A stretch of DNA of 64,000 nt from a virus: positions 55,045 through 119,044 of the IMG/VR virus record IMGVR_UViG_3300042503_002645. One strand, 5' to 3'. The position numbers and the translations under genes were made by a program. This document shows positions 27,593 to 35,342 of the stretch, one piece after another (positions within the stretch are counted from its first letter, which is position 1; each line of letters opens with the position of its first letter). The notes below the pieces were generated by a model that worked only from the letters and a program-made list of their open reading frames with translations, did not search any database and was not told where the DNA came from.

Positions 27593-29485
27593 GTGACGCG
27601 GCCTCGTCGGCTGGTTCTTACCCACAAGCGGGCGCCCGGCGACACCGTTGTCATGACGGCGCTCGTCCGGGACATCGCGCTGACGTACCCCGGCGAGTTC
27701 GAGGTCGCCGTGGACACAAACGCCCCGGCGTTCTGGGAGAACAATCCCTATGTCGTGCGGCTCAAAGATATCAAAGCCCACGGCGCCGCCGTCCAGCAGG
27801 TCCGGCTGACCTACGGGCAGGGCCTGAAAGAGCAGAACACCGAAACCGTTCACTTCCTTTCCTATTTTCACAGGGACCTCGAGGCCCAGACACGAATCCG
27901 GGTGCCGCTGACCCTGCCGTACCCGGATCTCCACCTGAGCCCCGAGGAACGCTCCCAGAGGCCCGTAGAGGGCCGCTACTGGGTGTTTCTCTCCGGGGGG
28001 AAGTCAGACTTCACCGCCAAGGTCTGGGGCGTCCAGGCGTGGCGCCAGACGGCCCAGGAGCTAATCGGGCTGGGCATCCCGCTGGTTCAGCTCGGCGCGA
28101 CCATCCACGGCCACTGGCACCCCGAAATTCCGGGCGCCCTGAACCTGGTTGGCCGGACCAGCCCGCGGGACTGGGTTCGGCTGATACACCACGCCGACGG
28201 GGTCATTTGCGGCGTAACCGGCGCGATGCACCTGGCGGCCGCGCTACAGCGCCCCTGCGTCGTTCTGGCGGGCGGACGGGAGGCCTGGTGGTGGGAGGCC
28301 TATGTGCGGGAGAACGCCGGTCTGGGAGGCCTCCAGACGGCCCAGAAGCTCGAGGTGCCGCACCGCTACCTGCACACGATCGGCCTGCTGGACTGCTGCA
28401 GGCGGCACGGCTGTTGGAAAAACAAGGTGTTGCCCCTCAACGGCGACCCGTCGATCTGTAAGTATCCGGTGATCCAGCCGGGCCAGGCTGTGCCAAAATG
28501 CCTGGACCTGATTACGCCCGCCCATGTTGTGGAGGCCGTCATGAGCTATTACGAGGACCGGTCGCTGCCGCCGCTCCGGCCCCTGGAAGATGTCGTGCGC
28601 TACCGTGCCGAAGGGCCGCCCGCGGACCCGCCGGTCCTGGCGCCGGACGCCGCGCTTGGCGAACCAGTTGCGCCAACCAACCGCCTGCCGCCCGGCGCAA
28701 CGGACAAAGATATCTTTGACCACCCGGTCATCGGCGGGAAATTCACGGTCTGCGTGTTGTTCTACGGCCCGGCCGAGTTTCATGCGCTGCACATGCGCTG
28801 CCTGAACTCGATCATCGCCACCACGCCGCCCAACCGGATCGATCTGCGCGTGGGGTCCAACGAGCTTTGCGAGGAGACCTGCGCCGTGCTGGACCGGCTG
28901 GTGGAGCACGGCGTGATCACCAAACACTACAAGCACGTGGAAAACGCGCTGAAATACCCGGTGATGCGCGAAATGTTTCACGACCCCGATGCGCCCATCA
29001 CAACCAATTACCTGCTTTGGTTCGATGACGACTCCATCGCCGATCGAAATCAGCAGTGGCTGACGCTGCTTGCCAAGACGATTATTGCCAACCAAGAGGC
29101 CGGGTTGTTCGGCGCCGACATGACCATCCGACTGGCCCCGGCGCAGCAGCAACTCTACCGTTCGCGGCCCTGGTACCGCGGCCAGCCGTTCCTGATGCGC
29201 AACAAACGGCCCGCGCCCAATGGCGACCACACGCTTTTCGTGGCCGGTGGGTTTTTCGCGCTGAAGACCGAGGCGCTGCGTGCCGCAGACGTTCCAGACG
29301 CGACGCTCACGCACAACGGCGGCGACTACACGATTGGCGAACAGCTGCGCCAGGCAGGCTACGCCGTCGTGGGCTGGAACCGGCAGAAGCAGTACATTCA
29401 TACATCGAGCGTGCCGCGCCGCGGAGTGGCGCAGCCCCATTTCGGGACGACTGCCTGGCAGGCCGCAATTCGGAGAAAACCATGA
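27593..29485 (+). CDS. Two-domain glycosyltransferase (GT9-like plus GT2-like)
   Basis: 630 residues from GTG 27593 with AGGAA upstream. Residues 1-330 resemble GT-B heptosyltransferases (GT9): HKRAPGDTVVMTALVRDI at the start and DGVICGVTGAMHLAAALQRP near residue 205. Residues about 384-610 resemble a GT-A domain with an acidic WFDDDS motif near residue 477 (DxD, metal and nucleotide-sugar binding) and GDYTIGEQLRQAGY. Likely substrates are the Ser-rich virion proteins upstream or host surface glycans; both are inference. AT-rich GATATC sites at 27767 and 28709. Confidence 0.8.
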   Translation: MTRPRRLVLTHKRAPGDTVVMTALVRDIALTYPGEFEVAVDTNAPAFWENNPYVVRLKDIKAHGAAVQQVRLTYGQGLKEQNTETVHFLSYFHRDLEAQTRIRVPLTLPYPDLHLSPEERSQRPVEGRYWVFLSGGKSDFTAKVWGVQAWRQTAQELIGLGIPLVQLGATIHGHWHPEIPGALNLVGRTSPRDWVRLIHHADGVICGVTGAMHLAAALQRPCVVLAGGREAWWWEAYVRENAGLGGLQTAQKLEVPHRYLHTIGLLDCCRRHGCWKNKVLPLNGDPSICKYPVIQPGQAVPKCLDLITPAHVVEAVMSYYEDRSLPPLRPLEDVVRYRAEGPPADPPVLAPDAALGEPVAPTNRLPPGATDKDIFDHPVIGGKFTVCVLFYGPAEFHALHMRCLNSIIATTPPNRIDLRVGSNELCEETCAVLDRLVEHGVITKHYKHVENALKYPVMREMFHDPDAPITTNYLLWFDDDSIADRNQQWLTLLAKTIIANQEAGLFGADMTIRLAPAQQQLYRSRPWYRGQPFLMRNKRPAPNGDHTLFVAGGFFALKTEALRAADVPDATLTHNGGDYTIGEQLRQAGYAVVGWNRQKQYIHTSSVPRRGVAQPHFGTTAWQAAIRRKP

Positions 29486-29838
29486 GCTGCGCGACCTTTG
29501 CCCGCGACGACTTTTACAAGCTCATCGCGGCCGACGATTTCTTCGAGCACAACCCGGCCTTCGCGCCCGTCCAGGAAACCGTGACGCAGTGCAAGCAGGC
29601 CTACGTCGAGAGCGCAGCCAAGAAGAGCTGCGGCTGCGGCGGCTCCTCGCAGCTGATTTTCGGCTGCCTGGACGCGACGCTGGCCCTGATGGAAACATTT
29701 CGCGCCGAGAACCCAGAAGCCCTGACAACGCTGCTCGAGTACGTCCGCCGCAATCGCGGCGACCAGAGAATTACCGCGATAACGTTATACTATCGCAAGA
29801 CATCGCAGGAGCCGCTGCTAAAGGTCACGTTCCCATGA
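29482..29838 (+). CDS. Small CGCGG-motif hypothetical protein
   Basis: 118 residues, ATG 29482 overlapping the glycosyltransferase stop by four bases and preceded by GGAGAAAA. A central KKSCGCGGSSQLIF could bind metal; the flanks are helical. Translationally coupled to the genes on both sides. Family not recognised. Confidence 0.5.
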   Translation: MSCATFARDDFYKLIAADDFFEHNPAFAPVQETVTQCKQAYVESAAKKSCGCGGSSQLIFGCLDATLALMETFRAENPEALTTLLEYVRRNRGDQRITAITLYYRKTSQEPLLKVTFP

Positions 29839-30140
29839 GCACGCCCGATCCGACCCGATCCAAACTGCTGTTCGGCAACAGGCACCAGGCCAAAGCCGAC
29901 GGTGTGGAGACCGTCGCGATCAAGGTGCGGTTGCGCGATTTCCGCGGACGGCCGATTGCCGGGCGGTACGTCGAGCTGATGGCTGACCGAGATGGCGTGG
30001 AGATCGAGCAGCCCGGCCCGACAGATGCGACCGGGCTGGCTATTGGGCTGGTCCGCGCTACGACCCCCGGGCCGGTCAACATTAACGGCGTCGTCCTGCC
30101 GGAAGAAGAGCTTGGGTCGTCTTCCACTGCGCTAATTTAA
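29835..30140 (+). CDS. Single Ig-like (Big_1) domain protein
   Basis: 101 residues, ATG 29835 in an ATGA overlap. The pattern fits invasin/intimin-type Ig-like domains: ADGVETVAIKVRLRDFRGRP, then IAGRYVELM, then PTDATGLAIGLVRATTPGPV and a final strand. Phages use such domains as accessory virion decorations that bind carbohydrate or cell surfaces. Placed within the appendage block, it is likely a surface decoration. Confidence 0.7.
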   Translation: MSTPDPTRSKLLFGNRHQAKADGVETVAIKVRLRDFRGRPIAGRYVELMADRDGVEIEQPGPTDATGLAIGLVRATTPGPVNINGVVLPEEELGSSSTALI

Positions 30141-30171
30141 CATGCCTCTGTGAAATGCCAGGGAGGGCAGC

Positions 30172-30714
30172 ATGAGTTGCGAACAGTCTTCTTCGTTTGG
30201 CGGCGCGATTGAGCTTAACGAAGCAATCGGGATCAACTTTTACGCACCGGATGCGCCGGTCGAGCCGCCCAGCACAAGCGGCCGCCGCGTCCGCCTCACC
30301 TGGAGCGTGAGTCGGTACAACTTCCACGGCACCGACGGCATCCGCGTGCGCATCGAGGCGGCGGACGCCGAGTTGATGTCGGACAAGGTGTTCGCCTACC
30401 TGCTTCTGCCGATGAAGCCCGCGGCTGGTGAACGCGAAGGCGCGTTCAGCCATGTCTGCTCGCCAACGGACCTCGCCGAGTACCCCGAGGACGAGCCGAT
30501 TCCCGGCGTCCGCCCGGAGTTCTTTCGGCTCAACTACGTCGACGTGCAGCTGCGCTCGCGCTCTGAAGCCAAGGCGTTCATTCAGGACGTCACCGATGAC
30601 GTGCAGCGACTCAAGACTACGTTGGACATCATGGACACGCTGCAGACGGGCGGCTCGGTGTGGATCGGCGACGAGCCAGAGCCGGAAGTTTCCTCCTCGG
30701 AGAGTATCGGATGA
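30172..30714 (+). CDS. Hypothetical virion-associated protein
   Basis: 180 residues, ATG 30172 with GGGAGG. A beta-rich core (RVRLTWSVSRYNFHGTDGIR) is followed by an acidic C-terminal helix and a Ser-rich end. No family recognised. The last base pairs overlap the start of the next gene (ATGA). Confidence 0.45.
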   Translation: MSCEQSSSFGGAIELNEAIGINFYAPDAPVEPPSTSGRRVRLTWSVSRYNFHGTDGIRVRIEAADAELMSDKVFAYLLLPMKPAAGEREGAFSHVCSPTDLAEYPEDEPIPGVRPEFFRLNYVDVQLRSRSEAKAFIQDVTDDVQRLKTTLDIMDTLQTGGSVWIGDEPEPEVSSSESIG

Positions 30715-31013
30715 CGGAGCTGGCGATCATTGAAGACAGCACGATCCTGACGATGCTGCGCGACCCGCGCTTCACCGAGGCTATTCCATGCCTAGCGAAC
30801 AAGCTCGCGCTGTTCAAGCAGGCTGCGGGCGGCTGCGGCACCTGCGCTCAGAAGCGCAAGGAAAAGCAGCGGACCGAGATGGCCAAGATCAAGTCGTGCC
30901 TGGCGGCGCTGGCCCCCGACAAGAAAGTCGCGCTGAAGCAGCTGCTCGACGCAAAGAAAGTTCGCGTTACGTACGTTAACGCCGCAGGCACGGTGGTGCA
31001 GCTAACGTTCTGA
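30711..31013 (+). CDS. Small helical protein with CxxC
   Basis: 100 residues, ATG 30711 overlapping the previous stop by four bases. One GGCGTCAQKRK pair of Cys, then basic helices (KIKSCLAALAPDKKVALKQL) and a short terminal strand. Tail-assembly or regulatory role unknown. Confidence 0.45.
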   Translation: MTELAIIEDSTILTMLRDPRFTEAIPCLANKLALFKQAAGGCGTCAQKRKEKQRTEMAKIKSCLAALAPDKKVALKQLLDAKKVRVTYVNAAGTVVQLTF

Positions 31014-31099
31014 CAACCAGCTAAATTTTGGCAAAAACTCCGGCATATTAGGTGTACCACCAACATTGGTTTTGGCGGTAGTCACCACGGAGGTTTGTC

Positions 31100-31471
31100 A
31101 TGGCTCTTGCCACCTGGAACGAGTTGGAGACGATCGAGGGGATCATCGGAGGGCTCGTTACGCCCGAGGCGCTGCCGTTCGCGCAGCTCTCAACCGACGA
31201 GCAGGCTGCCGTGATCAACGAGATCGATGACGTCATTGAGGACGTCGCGCCCAGCGTCACCGAGCGGTACGCCGAGTTGGACAACCCGGCACAGCGCAAC
31301 GACCGCCTCCGCGCCTATCGGGAGGAGCTGCTGCGCCGCAAAGATCCCTCGGTGCGCGACGCCTGGGCGTCGTACTTCGACGCCTTGATGGGCGTCTGCC
31401 TTCGGAACGCCTCCGCTCCCCGGAACTACTCGATCGACGAGTCCGGGGTAGTGGTGACGTTCGCCGCCTGA
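31100..31471 (+). CDS. Hypothetical acidic helical protein
   Basis: 123 residues, ATG 31100 with GGAGG ten bases upstream. Strongly helical and acidic (EQAAVINEIDDVIEDVAPSV). It is the last gene before the large palindrome at 31488. No family recognised. Confidence 0.5.
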   Translation: MALATWNELETIEGIIGGLVTPEALPFAQLSTDEQAAVINEIDDVIEDVAPSVTERYAELDNPAQRNDRLRAYREELLRRKDPSVRDAWASYFDALMGVCLRNASAPRNYSIDESGVVVTFAA

Positions 31472-31487
31472 TAGGTGCGTCATGTTT

Positions 31488-31551
31488 CGGCTATGTGGCC
31501 GGACACGACTCATATCTACCCAGATATGATCGTGCTCTGGCCACATAGCCG
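31488..31551. repeat. 64-nt near-perfect palindrome
   Basis: The outer arms CGGCTATGTGGCC (31488-31500) and GGCCACATAGCCG (31539-31551) match exactly. The inner arms CATATCT and AGATATG (31511-31517, 31522-31528) match exactly around loop ACCC. The middle segment pairs as well if one C is bulged on each side. The symmetry axis is the same for all arms. No T-run follows, so it is not a normal terminator. Possible roles: recombinase, replication or telomere-resolution site, or a structured leader for the gene at 31598. Confidence 0.9.
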
Positions 31552-31597
31552 TTGCGTATCTATCGTGTCTCCTTTTCCTTTGCTATCAGGGATTCCT

Positions 31598-32131
31598 GTG
31601 AAAAAGCACACCCTCGAAAAAAGACCGCCAACGAAGCGGCCGCCTTTTGTGATGAAGGAGCCAAACGACAATCTCGAGGCGTATGGTTTCTCTCTTCGCA
31701 CGTTGCGGGACCGTACAGAGCTCGACCTGGCCGGGCGGCCGCTGTTCCAGATTGCCATCGACATCAAGGAGATGCGCAAGTACGGGGTCGAACTCGAGTT
31801 CCTCGACCCGAATTACCTGCACTACATGCTTGAGCAGCGCCCCGAGATTAAGAAGGGGGCAGAAAAAGCCAGGGCCGCGGGTTATTCACCCGAGGCCCTG
31901 GAGAAGTTCAAGAACACCGTAGTCAAGGTCTTCGAAGAACACGTGCTGGTCGACATCGTCCAGCGGTTTTTCAAAGTCTCGTCACTCGTCGCCCAGTTCT
32001 ATGCGGCCAAGCTTGCCTATGAAGACACGTTTGGCCGCGACGACGAAGACGAGGACGCGGCGCAGGAAGCCGCGCCCAAAAAGAAAAAGCCGCCTCAAAT
32101 CGACGCCAAGACCACGAAGTCCCGGCGGTAG
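31598..32131 (+). CDS. Hypothetical structural or assembly protein
   Basis: 177 residues from GTG 31598 (AGGGA upstream), chosen over earlier starts because those would run through the palindrome. The N-terminus is basic (KKHTLEKRPPTKRPP). The core is helical (FQIAIDIKEMRKYGVELEFL), and the C-terminus is acidic then Lys-rich. The 3' end overlaps a minus-strand gene by 37 nt. No family recognised. Confidence 0.5.
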   Translation: MKKHTLEKRPPTKRPPFVMKEPNDNLEAYGFSLRTLRDRTELDLAGRPLFQIAIDIKEMRKYGVELEFLDPNYLHYMLEQRPEIKKGAEKARAAGYSPEALEKFKNTVVKVFEEHVLVDIVQRFFKVSSLVAQFYAAKLAYEDTFGRDDEDEDAAQEAAPKKKKPPQIDAKTTKSRR

Positions 32132-32370
32132 CCAGCGACCGGCCCGCGCTTGCCCATAAGCAGCTCGTCATCGGTCTTCCCGTCGGCGTCGACCGGGTAA
32201 GGTCCGCTGGCATTCGAGACGCCCGGCCTGTTCAGTCCGGCCTCAGCGGCCTTCTGCAATACCATGTTCGACGTGGAGGCGGCGAGCAGGTCCTCGATGC
32301 TCTTGCTCGTGACCGTGAAGTCGGCCCGCCCGTTCGTGACCTTCGACAACTCGTTCAAAATGGAAACCAT
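32095..32370 (-). CDS. Small minus-strand hypothetical protein
   Basis: 91 residues. On the minus strand the ATG at 32370 is preceded by CGGAGGTG at good distance, which supports a real gene. The sequence starts MVSILNELSKVTNGRADFTV and ends in GYRRDFVVLASI; no family is recognised. Its start codon shares the CATG tetranucleotide with the start of the plus-strand gene at 32369, and its end lies inside the plus-strand gene that ends at 32131. Confidence 0.6.
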   Translation of the reverse strand: MVSILNELSKVTNGRADFTVTSKSIEDLLAASTSNMVLQKAAEAGLNRPGVSNASGPYPVDADGKTDDELLMGKRGPVAGYRRDFVVLASI

Positions 32371-32836
32371 GGAAAACACCTCCGAGAGTGAATTGGCCGT
32401 AACGGTGGCCAGTCTAACGCCGATTCTGAAGCTCGACAAGCTGCAGCTGCGCATGCTTACGGGCGGCTACAGTGATCTTGAGCCGCTGCCCAAATCACGT
32501 GTCGGCATACTGCTGCTGGCCGACCTGCTTGAACGCCTGGCGTTTTTGACGCCGAGTCAACGGCAGACAGTTCTTGCGCACTACAAGCCCGACCTACCGG
32601 CCACCTTCCCCGTGTGGGAAACGTTGGCGTTCGCCGACGGAAACTGGTGTACCTGGACCGGCCAAACCGGCTGGCTCGACCTCACCACGGGCGACGTCGT
32701 CGAAGCCCTCCCCGCCGCTCCGGTGGAGACCATTGGGTACAATCTGGTAACGCGCTACGTGCGAGCAATGGCGCAGCTTAGGAAAAGGACTTCCGATGGC
32801 GAAAAACATCCTGCAGGAAGCATGGACCAGCCGTGA
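32369..32836 (+). CDS. Hypothetical protein divergent from minus-strand gene
   Basis: 155 residues if started at ATG 32369 (ATG 32360 is also possible; neither has a clear ribosome-binding site). A helical first half (LKLDKLQLRMLTGGYSDLEP) is followed by a Trp-rich core (GNWCTWTGQTGWLDLTTGDV). It overlaps the next gene by 41 nt. Start assignment is uncertain. Confidence 0.45.
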   Translation: MENTSESELAVTVASLTPILKLDKLQLRMLTGGYSDLEPLPKSRVGILLLADLLERLAFLTPSQRQTVLAHYKPDLPATFPVWETLAFADGNWCTWTGQTGWLDLTTGDVVEALPAAPVETIGYNLVTRYVRAMAQLRKRTSDGEKHPAGSMDQP

Positions 32837-33470
32837 AACCTTCGCGTCGGTGCTGCTGACGCTATTCCTGGACCGGTTCGGCACGGAAGCGCTCGAGTGG
32901 GAAGCTTCCACGATCGCCCTGGAAATCGAGGAGGAGTTCGACGTCGATCTGTCGCGCCTGAGCTTCGACAAGCTTATGGTCGCCGTGCAGATCCTGACGA
33001 CGGATCGTTTCCACAAGAGCCTTCCAGACTTCATCGAGTTCTGTAACGTCCTGAACGGGGACATCTACGACCCCAACACGTTCGACCCGGCCGACGCCGA
33101 AGACGTGGCCTGGGGCATCACCGAGGCGCTGCTGATCGCGCCCCCGGACGACGATGACCCTGAGCCGTTCACGGCCGAAATTCGGGCCTACATCGGCGCC
33201 GTCCTCGACCAAGAGGGGATCATCAACGCGCCGGACATTTTGCGCATTGCTTTGCGCAAGGCCCGAGTCTCGCCCGCGATCGGTGATTTCTCTGACGACC
33301 CGGAAATGTTCTCGGCGATCTACGAAGTCGAGGCTGGGAAGACAGAAGAAATCAACCAGACCATCCGCACTAAGACGCAGATTCTTGCGGCCCAGCTTGC
33401 CGCACTGCACCTGACCAATGGAAACACTCAGTCTGTAGCCAAGTTGCTGGGCGATTCTGCGCAGCGCTAG
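32796..33470 (+). CDS. Hypothetical protein, possible assembly factor
   Basis: 224 residues, ATG 32796 behind AGGAAAAGGA. All-helical, acidic (EIEEEFDVDLSRLSFDKLMV). The family is not recognised; the composition would fit a structural chaperone-like role. It lies 15 nt upstream of the CsrA gene, possibly in the same transcript. Confidence 0.5.
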   Translation: MAKNILQEAWTSRETFASVLLTLFLDRFGTEALEWEASTIALEIEEEFDVDLSRLSFDKLMVAVQILTTDRFHKSLPDFIEFCNVLNGDIYDPNTFDPADAEDVAWGITEALLIAPPDDDDPEPFTAEIRAYIGAVLDQEGIINAPDILRIALRKARVSPAIGDFSDDPEMFSAIYEVEAGKTEEINQTIRTKTQILAAQLAALHLTNGNTQSVAKLLGDSAQR

Positions 33471-33485
33471 GCAGAAAGGATTCCC

Positions 33486-33680
33486 GTGCTCGTTCTCTCG
33501 CGCAAGCGGAACGAAAAGATCAACATCGGCAAAAATATCAAAATCACAGTCGTCGAGATTTTGCACGACCGCGTTCGACTGGGGATCGAGGCGCCCGCGG
33601 AACTGACAATCGTCCGCGAAGAGATAGCCGACAGCTGGCGCAAGGGCAAAGAAAAGGCCAACGGCAATGGGGTGGAATGA
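33486..33680 (+). CDS. csrA: CsrA/RsmA translational regulator
   Basis: 64 residues from GTG 33486. MLVLSRKRNEKINIGKNIKI followed by VVEILHDRVRLGIEAPAELT and IVREEI is a complete CsrA, including the conserved N-terminal strand, GIEAP and the RNA-binding VREEI. CsrA dimers bind GGA loops near ribosome-binding sites and change translation or RNA stability. A phage copy could retune host metabolism or control phage mRNAs, many of which have GGA in their Shine-Dalgarno sequences. The next gene overlaps by 14 nt. Confidence 0.96.
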   Translation: MLVLSRKRNEKINIGKNIKITVVEILHDRVRLGIEAPAELTIVREEIADSWRKGKEKANGNGVE

Positions 33681-33945
33681 CCGCCTCGCCGAAGATCCCT
33701 ACGAACAATCTGATGAGCAGCGCCAGGAGTATCTCGACTGGCAGGAATTCCAGCACTATCTTGCGTCCATAGAAGACGCTGCTCTTGAGCCGCCTGCTCC
33801 GGCTCCGCCATGTCCCGACCGCCTGGCCATTGATATCTTTGGCCTGGCCGGGTTCCCTACCTCAGAAACACCATGCAACGCACCAGAGAAGAAAGAGCCA
33901 AAGTCACCCGGCAGCGGATGCTCGCAGAGGTCAGGAAAGACCTAA
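33667..33945 (+). CDS. Small hypothetical protein overlapping csrA
   Basis: 92 residues, ATG 33667 inside the csrA 3' end, so likely translationally coupled. The N-terminus is acidic and Gln-rich (EDPYEQSDEQRQEYLDWQEF); the remainder is Pro-rich with three Cys. The AT-rich site at 33832 is read I-D-I-F. Function unknown; a CsrA partner or antagonist is possible but only by position. Confidence 0.45.
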   Translation: MGWNDRLAEDPYEQSDEQRQEYLDWQEFQHYLASIEDAALEPPAPAPPCPDRLAIDIFGLAGFPTSETPCNAPEKKEPKSPGSGCSQRSGKT

Positions 33946-34166
33946 GACACATCTGTGACGAGACGTTCTCGTACAAGATGCACTATCTCAACAACGGCCA
34001 GACGGCGTTGATCCGGCGCGAGGCGTACCGCCTGCGGCTCCTCATCGAGGATTGCTGCGCGGCCGAAGCCCCGCCGCCCATCCCGTCGAAGAAGAAGCGA
34101 ACCGGCCCACTTCTCAAAAAAGTGAAGCACCGCGGCAGCAAAGCAAAAGATCAAGCGCCGCCGTAA
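33873..34166 (+). CDS. Basic small hypothetical protein
   Basis: 97 residues, ATG 33873, overlapping the previous gene by 73 nt in another frame. The N-terminal helix is highly basic (QRTREERAKVTRQRMLAEVR); the tail is Lys-rich (KKKRTGPLLKKVKHRGSKAK). It may bind nucleic acid. Its stop TAA abuts the minus-strand gene end, forming TAATCA. Confidence 0.45.
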   Translation: MQRTREERAKVTRQRMLAEVRKDLRHICDETFSYKMHYLNNGQTALIRREAYRLRLLIEDCCAAEAPPPIPSKKKRTGPLLKKVKHRGSKAKDQAPP

Positions 34167-35342
34167 TCAGTCTTCGCGCGCCAGCTCGTAAAGCCGGTCC
34201 AGCGGAAGCAGGTTGTCAGCCGCGGCTGACTTCACGGCAGGCGCCAGCCCTTTCTCCGCAGCCAACCGATCGAGCGTGGACGCCATGCCGCGGTCCAGGG
34301 TGGGCACGATGGACGCAAGCTTGTCACGGTCGAGGTATACGCCTCCGGCCGTCACGGCATCCGCGAACTCGTCGCCCATCCAGGACCGGACGTCTTCCTC
34401 GGCAAGCTTCTCGAGATCCTCGAGGTTGTAGACGTTGCCGGTGGTGGTCTCGACGTGCGCCTTCATGAAGTCCGCGGCCACCTTTTCGGTGATCGCAAAC
34501 AGGACCTCTTCGGGACGCGTCAGGCCGCCCTCGTCATAGAGCCGCGCAAGTCCGGTCGCCCGGTCGTATTCGTCGACCGCGGCGGCCAGCTTCAGCCGCA
34601 TCGCCTCGCTGCGGGCCTCCTCGGGGTTCGCCTCGACCACACCGGCAAGCTTCGTCATCTCTGCGGCCAGTTCTTTCTGGCTGTGCGCGACGAGGCTCGC
34701 CCGGTTCCGCAGCATGTCGGCGGCAACCTTGGCCGCGCACGCGCCCCGGCCAGCAGCCAGCTCCAGGGCGTCGTCCGCTTCGCGCGTATCGACGCCGTAC
34801 GCGGCGGCCTTTTCGAGAATCTTGTTGGCGATCGTGTGGCGATCGGCGAAGGTGAACTGGTCGCGGTGCGCCTTAAAGTGCGCGGCCGCGAACTTGACCT
34901 CGGCGCCGTTGCGCAGCGGCCAATGTCGGTCCTTGTTACCGGCTTCGTCCGCCCAAACGATGGCGAACTCGCTGTCCGGAAGGTTGTCCAAATCCACGCC
35001 CTGCGCGGCTGACACCTTCTCGCGGAGTTCCTTCACGAGGCCCGTGATGCCAAAATGATAGGCGGCGCTCTCGAGCCGGGCGGTGATGTCGGCGGCCTGC
35101 TTCTCGGAAAACGAGGCGCGCTTGTCTTCAAAGAAAAGAGCGCTGAGCCACGTTGCAGCCGCGGTGTGGCACGGATAGAGTTTGTTGAACTGGTCGGCGT
35201 ACATGTGCCGCTGGAGGTTTTCACCCCCATGCAGCCGTTCCTGGCTGGCCGACTTCACGAAATCCGGCGGCGGGTATAGGGAGGTCAGCCGGTGAGTTTC
35301 CCGACCACTAACGTCCTGAGCCTGATCGAGCGGATTTGACAT
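34167..35342 (-). CDS. Minus-strand virion-type structural protein
   Basis: 391 residues from ATG at 35342. The second quarter contains SEFAIVWADEAGNKDRHWPL, RNGAEVKFAAAHF and RHTIANKILEKAAAYG, a pattern seen in structural proteins of large myoviruses. The rest is helical. It is one of four minus-strand genes. Its stop abuts the plus-strand stop at 34166 with no gap, and its start overlaps the plus-strand start at 35341 within CATG. Role in the head or tail is inferred. Confidence 0.5.
   Translation of the reverse strand: MSNPLDQAQDVSGRETHRLTSLYPPPDFVKSASQERLHGGENLQRHMYADQFNKLYPCHTAAATWLSALFFEDKRASFSEKQAADITARLESAAYHFGITGLVKELREKVSAAQGVDLDNLPDSEFAIVWADEAGNKDRHWPLRNGAEVKFAAAHFKAHRDQFTFADRHTIANKILEKAAAYGVDTREADDALELAAGRGACAAKVAADMLRNRASLVAHSQKELAAEMTKLAGVVEANPEEARSEAMRLKLAAAVDEYDRATGLARLYDEGGLTRPEEVLFAITEKVAADFMKAHVETTTGNVYNLEDLEKLAEEDVRSWMGDEFADAVTAGGVYLDRDKLASIVPTLDRGMASTLDRLAAEKGLAPAVKSAAADNLLPLDRLYELARED

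Noticed and set aside
27430-28461. 343-codon plus-strand frame over the glycosyltransferase
   Set aside because: Arg/Gly/Pro-rich shadow frame; the GT frame has clear catalytic motifs.
31475-31597. Upstream extension of the gene at 31598 to GTG 31475
   Set aside because: It would translate the whole 64-nt palindrome; GTG 31598 has a better ribosome-binding site.
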